Below, piece after piece: positions 51,401 through 60,400 of a stretch of 64,000 nucleotides of DNA. Source of the stretch: Protea cynaroides (lineage: Eukaryota; Streptophyta; Magnoliopsida; Proteales; Proteaceae); contig CM053267.1 in the NCBI GenBank assembly GCA_028583415.1, positions 39,725,834 through 39,789,833 on the forward strand. Direction: 5' to 3'. A model generated the notes under the pieces. It was not told the DNA's origin. It was given only the letters and a program-made list of their open reading frames with translations, and ran no database searches. Position 1 is the stretch's first letter; each line of letters begins with the position of its first letter. Position numbers and translations under genes: made by a program.

Positions 51401-54400
51401 TCATCATCACCACTCTCCTCAGAAATAGTGTCTCCATATTTAGCACCTGACCTCGTCCTTCTGGCATCACCATCAGAGGGGGACGAAGTACTCTCACTTT
51501 GGACTTGATCTTGTGTTTGTGATAGTGTTTCGTCCTCTTCATTTAGTTGACGAATGATGTCATCTATTAAAGGATCAGGTTTAGTAGATTGTCCATTCTC
51601 AGCAATCTCATCCATCACAAATGCTCTATCGGTGTCCTCTACCCATGCTCTAACAGGGTCATCCTCATCAAGCGCATGGGTCATGTCAAGTGGGTCGATG
51701 TAGGATTCTATCTCATTTGGCTGCTCCAACTCCATAAATTTTTTCATCAATCTCATGTTGTAGTGCACGTAGACCAACTTTTGAAGTTTTTGATGGCTGA
51801 GGCGGTTGCGTGGTTTAGTATGTATAAGCCCAAAAGTGCTCTGGTTCCTTTCACAACCATTTGAGGAGGTCGTTTGAGACAAAATCCGGATTGCAATCCT
51901 CCTTAAGTGTGGAGCACTTGTGCCATAGTTAAGTCACCAATCAGCTGCACAAAGAACAATATTTCCAATCAACCACTAATTAGTTAAGTAAGACATCAAT
52001 CAGTTAAGACAAAAATAATATGTCCGTTGTTTAACTTACCAGGAGCCATCTTGAATGCAACAGCCTTAGCAACCCGATCACCAAATTCTCCTCGGCATTT
52101 ACGAAAAATTTTAATTTACAGTAGTTAAATAACTTTAGCCAATCATAAAGAGTTTATGCAACTAACATTTATAGAAAACAAAAGTGGTTTTTATTACCTG
52201 TTATGTGGCCAACAAGGCATTACTTGTATCTGGCTCCATTCTATTTATAACTTTTCTAGCAGCTTCTATATATTTCAACTCATACCCCAATCCAGAGTTT
52301 GAATATTGTTGATCTGGGTTTATATAATATGCTACACATCCAGATGTAAGAAACATTAGAAGTTTATAATTCAAATCCTAACTGATAAATATAAAAAACA
52401 ATAATCTAAGACTAATGGAAACCAAAGTATCTGCCATATGAATGTCTTGTAACAACATTTCTTCCCATCGGTTCTCTATAATCTTCAAATATTTTTTTCT
52501 TAGATGATGGGTTCCATTCATTTAACTTATACCTTATCGTTCTTATTGCATCGACCAATAGTCCCATTATTCGCTCTTTATCACCATCAACCATCTTAAG
52601 TAGAACAAATAGGGGGCTTCATAATCTGAGTTATTTCATCAACCTTCTTCCAAAATTTTGTTGACATCAGGATTTCTGTCACCTCAGTCCCTATCTTAGT
52701 TGCATGATATGTACTCGACAACCATTCTCCACTAGTTACCATCTGAGTAAACCTGCCTTTCGCTATCCAAGGCTGTCCAAGGCAACGTAGTTGGTTGCAA
52801 ACCTTGTTGCTCTAAGTCTTATCAAGTCTCCTTGTGTGTGCTTCCTCATTAAAGTCAATACCCAACTGTGATTGTAAATAAAATTTTGTCACTGTTCTTG
52901 CTTGACTAACCACCTTAGCCACCTTGGACAACTTTCAAATATCTTTAAACATTAAATCAACACAGTGTGCAGCACAAGGTGTCCCAAATAGGTGTTGCCT
53001 CTTCAGCATAAGGGTTAGTCCAACTTTTTTGTAATAGTAGCATTATCTGTAACAATTTGAACTACGTTTTCTTCCCCAACTTCCTCAATAACTTCATCAA
53101 TCAATTTGAAGATATAATGTGCATCTTTCACACGAGCGGATGCATCCACTGACTTAAGGAAGATGGAACGCTTATCACAGTAGACAAAAAATTTGATGAT
53201 GGACAGCCTTGTGGGCCCACTCCAACCATCACACATGATGGTTATTCCATACTGGGATCATTTCTGTTTGAAGGTTTCTATGTAATCATTCACTTCACCC
53301 ACTATGGCATCCAAGTAAGGGCCACCAATCTGATAAGCTGTGGGGGCCATCACTCCAGGTCCACAGCGCTGTATCTCCCTCACCATTGCCTTGAAATAGG
53401 GATCTTTGGCCTTGTGTGATGGGATAAATGCACTGTGGAGCCATCTAACGATAGACTTTCCCATTCTCTCACCCATGAACTTAGAATGCACCGACTCCTC
53501 TATCCTCTGTTGCCCTGCATCTCTTGGTTTAAAGGACATTGAAGGAGTCAAGTCATGAATTTCTGGACTTTTTTTCCTCTTGCCTCTCACTCGATCAAAC
53601 ATACCTCCTACACTGCTGGATTTACTCAATGAAGCTGGTTACTTGCCTCTGCTTCTCTTTGTCCCACTACCACCAGCACCATTACCACCAACACCCTGAG
53701 ACATAGACTTTATTAGCTGGTCCTCATTCCAACGTTTCTCTGCTACCTCATGCCTTGATCTCCTAACCACTTGCTGAATCTCATCTTCAGCATCCATATT
53801 GGATCTTTCATAATCCTCTAAATTTAAGTGACCCTCATCCTCCATAAGGTTTTCTGTTATTCTCTCTGCATCATCCTTCCTATGTTTTCCTTTTGCTTTT
53901 CCTTCAGTTAAGTGCTTTGCCATTGCCCTGCTAACCTCCACTGGACATTTTGAGCACTTCTTGACATTGGCAAAACCCCCTGCCATGTGTTGCTTTTGCC
54001 GTGTCACCCCACCACCATGATGTTCAGTGTCACATAAATTGCACTTTGTCATCAATCTATTGTCGTTGATTTTAGTGCAATACAACCAACCCAAGTCTTT
54101 GTTCGCCATATTCCTACATATCACTCGTGTGATACGACATACGAGATTAATATGTAATTTAATGTGGAACATTATATATGTAATTAAAAAAAAAAATTAC
54201 ATATAAAATTCTTACACATAATGGTAAAATTTTACATCAAGCAAATGGAGCCTAAGGTTCTTTGTGCACATGTAATTGTTCAACCCAAAAAGAATTTTCC
54301 CAAAGACAAAATAAGGGTAGAGAAATTAGGACCAACAATAGAGTTCATGAACCATTAGTGGGTGGGTGCATGGGCAACACATATATGACCATGATTTTAT

Positions 54401-57400
54401 GGACTCAGGCAAGGATCGGTGAAATCGACCAAGGCCGATCCCAAGCAACACCCAATTCCGATAAGTGTTATGCCATTCCTAATCGATTCTAGGGTTTTTT
54501 AGGGGGCAAGGAATTGTTTCAAATTCAGCTAGGGCTGATCCCATGTTCTTGAACCTTGCATAGGACCGTATAACATTACATGGGAAGGTTAATGAATTAA
54601 ATTATGAATTTTTTTATTTTTTTTTTGCTGAGAAATTATGGAAATATCTATGACTGGATGGGTCTCATATGCTTAGATGGATCTGGCACACTTACATTAA
54701 TTGCTAAAGTTAATTCTAAAGTTAATTCATATATACTAATCACATTAAATATAAAAAAATGATGATAAATTATAAAAATTACATAGAATATAAAAGTGGT
54801 ATTAAATCACAAAAACAAAAATCATATAATGTAAGCAAAGAGAGAGGCCAGAGAGAGAGAGAGAGAGCAGAGAGCAGAGAGAGAGCTGAGAGGTATTATA
54901 TTATATAATTTATATATCTATTTTTTTAATCAAAAAATAAAAAAATGCTGAGAAGTGAGAACAGAGGAGAGAGCAGAGAGCAGAGAGAGAGAGAGCTGAG
55001 AGGTATTATATAATTTATATTTATATATCTAATTTTTTAAACAAAAAATTTAAAAAAAAAAACTCAAAAATTACCATTGAACAGCAAAGATGGTAGATCA
55101 GTGGTCTACACATCTTATATAAGTAGTAAAAGACCAAAGGAATAATTTTTGGAAAAAAAAAATCGAAATTTTAACTGTTCTTAAAAAAATTCTCAAATCG
55201 AACCTCTAATCAGAGTTTAAATCCATGATTGTAGTATGCATTCATCAAATGGGGTCATACTTCACTGATTCATGGGAAAAAAACAACACAAAAATCGAAT
55301 TAAGATGAAAAAAATTGAAGTTCAAAGTCATACCTTTAGGGTTTTCCGCCTGTGGAGCTTGAAGAGATGATTTTAGCTTTTAATCTTCATAAACAAAGTG
55401 TTTAATGCCTCATTTTCAGTTGTTTTAGGGCTAAGAATCAAAGCCCTATGCTATTTTGGAGAAATCTCAGAGGAAAATCGATTTTTAGAGAGAAGAATGA
55501 GTATCGGCTGTTGGAAAATGACGAACAGAAGAGTGATTTTGTCTCCTTCGATACTGGTCGATACATATGGGTTGTATCCACCAGTATCGAGCCGTATCGG
55601 TTCGATACTGGTCGATACATTATGTTTTTTTTTTTTTAACTAATTTCAAAACTGTATCGATACAAATGCTATGTATCTACCGTATCGAGCCGTATCGAAC
55701 CGATACAGCTTGACACGGTCAATAAGCTATGATACTCTGTATTTTTTTAAAAATGGGATACGTATCGCCTTGTTTCATATCAACTACTATCGATACAGAT
55801 ACGTATCGGCCGATACGTAGCGTATCGTGTCAATACTTGATTCCTTGCTAATCAGCATCAGTGTAAGCTTTAATGCGCATATACTCAGTGGAGACAAAAG
55901 GACACCGTGACCAGGAGCAGATTTTAAGTAACGTAGGATCTGATACACAACATCCAAATGACTCGAGAAAGGGTCATGCATGTATTGGCTAACAATGCTA
56001 ACTGCAAAGGCAATATCTGGTCAAATATCAAAACGATAAATTACGGCCTACTAACCTCTGATATCCACCAAATATCAAAACGATAAATTACGGCCTACTA
56101 ACCTCTGATATCCACCTTTATCAACCGGTTCCCCATCTTTTTTGTGATAGACGGGAGTTGGCCTCAATTGGAGTTCAACAGGCTTGCACCCGAGCATCCC
56201 AGTGTTAGACAATAAGTTAAGGGTATACTTCTGTTGATAGAGAAAGATACCTTGAGTGGAACGAGCAACCTCAATCCCTAGGAAATACCATAACGGACTA
56301 AGGTCTTTAATTTTAAACTCAGCGTCCAAAAAAGTCTTCAAGTGAGAGATTCAGTTGTCACTCCCCGTAACCACGATATCATCTACATACACAATAAGAA
56401 CAGTAGTCAACTCGTCATTCTTTAGTGTGATCAGCATTACTCTGTTTGTACCCTACAAATATCATAGCTCTATGGAAGCATCCAAATTAGGACCGAGGAG
56501 AATGTTTTAGGCCATATAAGACTCGTTTCAATTTACAGACTTTACCAGATGTCGGAGGTCCAAAAAAACCAGGAGGGACATCCATGTTCACCTCCTCTTC
56601 TATCTCCCCATGAAGAGAAGCATTTTTTTTATATCTAATTGATGTAAATTCACCACACAAGGGAGAAGGTTGCGAACAGTATTCAACTTGGCAATAGGGG
56701 CAAAAGTTTCTTAATACTCAATGCCGAATGTCTCCGTATAGCCCTTGGCGATTAGCCGTGCCTTATATTTATCAACAATACCATCAATTTTTTGCTTCAT
56801 CGTAAAAATATTTTTGCAGCCTACTAATTTCTCCCCCAGAAGAAGAATGACAAGATCCCAAGTCTCATGCTTGTCAAGAGCATGCATCTCTTCCAACATT
56901 GCAGCCTTTCATTTAGGATCTGCCAAAGCTTCCTGCCAGTTTGGAGGAGTGGAAATAGAGGATAAGAAGGAAACAAATGCACGGAAGGAGAGGGATTCAT
57001 AAGACACAACGTTAGAAATGAGGTGTTGAGTACAAGATTGAACACCTTTTTGGAGAGCAATAGGTAACTCAATAGTGGAGTTTGGAGTAGGCTTACCAAA
57101 TGGAGGAACAAGGCTTAAATCAAGAGATAACGATTGGAGTGGTGCAGAAGTAGTGTTGGTATCTTGCTCTTGCTACCGTTTGAACCTTGAACGAGTAAAC
57201 ACCTTTAGTGGGGGAACTAGGGGCTGAGAAGCCAGAACCGAAACCTCTGTACTGGTGTCAGTATCAATATCTGTATCATTATCTGGAGTAATAGCTGGAG
57301 CAACTGGGACAGCAGCAATGGGAAGATACTCAAGAAGAGATGCAGGAAGTCCAAGCACATCTTCATGAGCACTAGGGGACTCTCCTTGAAGAGGTGCATG

Positions 57401-60400
57401 AGCCAAAAAGGACACCTAAGTCTCATAAAAGACCACATCCATGGAGACAAACATTTGGCGAGAAGACTGATGGTAACATTTGTACCCATTCTGGGTTGTA
57501 GAGTAGCCAAGGAAAATACATCGAAGGCCACGGGGGTCAAGCTTGCCATGGTGGTAGTGGTTCCGGGCAAAGCATACACAACTGAACACCTTCGAAGGAA
57601 CAACAAATGTCGAAGTACCCAGGAGTAACTCCAGAGGACAGCGGAAGTCAAGAACACGTGAAGGCATTTGATTGATGAGGTAAGCTGTAGTAAGAATGGC
57701 ATTACTCTAGTAGGGGGCAGGGACATGCATCTGAAACATCAAGGACCGAGCAACCTCCAGCAAATGGTGATTCTTGCATTTTGCCACGCCATTCTGAGCA
57801 GGAGTGTCCATACAACTAGTTTGATGAACAATAACATGTTCAACCATGTAGGATTAAAAAGACCATCAGTATACTTTGTCCCATTGTCTATACGGATATA
57901 CAGAGGATAACAACATTTGCAGCATATTGGGTTTGAATCATCCAATGAAAAAGCAAGAAGCAGCGAAATACCTCATTCTTGTTGCAGCGCAGATAAATCC
58001 AGGTGAGACGAGTATGGCAGTTAACAAAAGTGACAAACCATTTATAGCTTGTTACCGGGACACACCGAGAGGGACCCCACACATCTTCATGTATTAACTG
58101 AAAGAGAGTTACACTGGAAATAGGACAAATAGAATGAGTCTGCTTTGCAAAAATGCCAACATAAAAAAAAAAACCTTGTCTGACTTACATAGCTTTGAAT
58201 ACTAAGGAAAAGCTTGACTAAATTCTTAACAGGTGAATAACCCAAACGGTGATGCTCCATACGTAAAGTTGCCAGTGTAATTAAGCGAAGGAAGAAGCCT
58301 GTGTCGTCAAGGTCGAAGACTCTGAGGAGGCCTCAAAAACATACAAGCCATCAACCACTTTACCATTGCCAATTGTTTGCGTCGTCACCAAGTCCTGGAA
58401 CACACAATGAGAGGGAAAGAAAGTGACTCGACCATTCAAATCCCAAGTTAGGCTACTAATTGAAAGAAGATTAGTAGAAAACTTCGGTACATGGAGAACA
58501 TATGATAATGAAAGGGAGGGAGAGCATTTAATGGAACCCTTTCCAGTAATAGAGAAGAGGGACCATATACAACCCGAACTTTACCTTTACCAGAACTAGG
58601 AAAATACTAAAAAAAAAAAAAAAATGGGAAGACCCGGTCATGTGGCCAATAGCCCCTGAGTCAATGATCCAAGGAGTGGAAGCAAAAGAGGCACAATCAC
58701 CACTGATGGAAATTGCTGAATTAGCAAAGTTGGAAGAAGAGGACCCTGACAGGGAAGCGATGGCTGATGTAGATGGAGAAGGGCTTGGCTGAGATAGAAG
58801 ATGACAAAGCTGGTTCATCAAATCATCATGTCCAAGAGAGACGACATCAACATCAGCGGTCTCTGTTTGATGAGCCTGGGTGGAATCAGTACTAGAACCT
58901 CCCCCACGGCCTTTGCCATTAGCAGCGTGACCATGGAGTTTCCAACAGTACTCTTTGGTGTGACGTTCCTTACCACAGAACTCACATTTAATGGGCTATT
59001 TATCTCAACTAGTGTGGGAGCCAGAATGGGTAAAATTACCAGTGCCAGAGGAACCCGTACTGGAAAATAGAGCCGAGCCATCAGGCGAAGCAAGTTGCAA
59101 CATAGCAGCCCGTTTGCTATCCTCAGACTAGAACATAGTGTAGGCCTGCTCCAAAGAAGGGAAAGGGTCACGACTCAAAAAATGAGCATTTATCTGATAA
59201 AATTCCACATTTAGACCGGCCAAGAAAAATAGACACAAAATTTGTCCTCTCTTTTGGCGAATTTCGTGGCATCTGTAGGACAAGAGGCGGAGAAGGCTTC
59301 ATAATCATCCAACTCTTGCTACATTCCTGGTAACTCAGAATAATACTGAGATAAAGAAAACTCTTGCTTTGTATTATGAAGTTTCTTTTACAGTTCGTAC
59401 AATTGAGCATCATTGCCTACCTGTGAGTAGGTATCTTTAGCAGTCTTACATATGCTGTCAGCCGAATCTAGCAATAAATAACCTCGTGCAATGTTCAGAC
59501 CTATAGAACTGATAAGAAACGATATCATCAGGAGCTCCAACTTCTCTGATTAGCGCCATCAGTAGTAGCATCGCTAGTGAGGTACCCTGAAAAACCACGG
59601 GATGCTATAGAAAGAAACCAAGAACAAGGCCACAAATAACTATTCCCATCTAATTTAATGGAACAACCAGGAAAGCCAGAGAAACTCCGACCACTAGAGC
59701 CCTTGGGAACAGTTGATGCAGTTGTCATGTCTGACATGGCTGAGGCTTAGATAGAACAAAAATTTTAATCAGAACAATTTATAGTTGTACCTGGCTAATC
59801 AAACATCTGCAGAGAACATTCGATTTCATTGGAAGGAAATTGTGATCTCAAAAAATGAGGTGACAATCTTTAGTGACCCTCGGTGGAAACCATGGCCACC
59901 AAGGGGCTACCGGGAGGTGGTGTTAGGAAAGGGCAGCCGCTAGAAGAAGAGGATGTGGTGGTAGAAGGCCGAGAGGAGAGAGAGAGAGAGAGGCGGAGGC
60001 AGAAGGTGCCGACGCTAGTTGGTGGCGATAGCATAGTTGTCAAGGAGTTGCCTAGGCGCCCAAGAGGCCTTGTGACGCCTTGGAAAATCGGGCGCCTTGG
60101 TCGCCTAGGCGCCTTGTCAGGCCTCCAACGCCTTGGTTCGCCTTGGCGCCTTGACAACTATGGGTAACGGTGCTAAGTGGCGGCGGTGGCGCTAGGGTAC
60201 AAACATCGAGGGAGATCCTCGCTCTTAATACCATGTTGGAATAATGGTGTGACATGTCTAGAATGAGTCAGCACTTATATTCCCACATACATCGAATCTA
60301 GACATTATAATATCCTCTTGAAAGGATCATGAGATTTTTATCTGTGCTCACTGCAGCTACACTGCAGTGGTATAATCCTGCTAGAGAATAAATAGCACTT

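Larger units (their letters stand above)
50470..55850 (-). mobile_element. hAT transposon inserted in the copia RNase H region
   Basis: Both ends carry GTATCG/CGATAC-rich stretches (TATCGGTACCGTATCGG on the left, GATACGTATCGGCCGATACG on the right), as hAT subterminal repeats do. The interior encodes a decayed hAT transposase. Copia RNase H peptides continue on either side. Exact ends and 8-bp duplications could not be fixed. Confidence 0.7.
50031..60317 (-). mobile_element. Ty1/copia retrotransposon with TCCTC target duplication, split by a hAT transposon
   Basis: LTRs at 60234-60312 (5', 79 bp) and 50036-50228 (3', 193 bp) share TGTTGGA...GACATGTCTAGAATGA and GTCAGCACTTATATTCCCAC. TCCTC flanks both outer ends. 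The 5' LTR lacks about 114 bp between two GAATGA words. A primer-binding site TGGTATTAAGAGCGAGG adjoins it. Pol is on the minus strand and its RNase H is interrupted near 55850/50470 by the hAT. A short CATAGTTGTC element sits in the leader. Confidence 0.88.
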
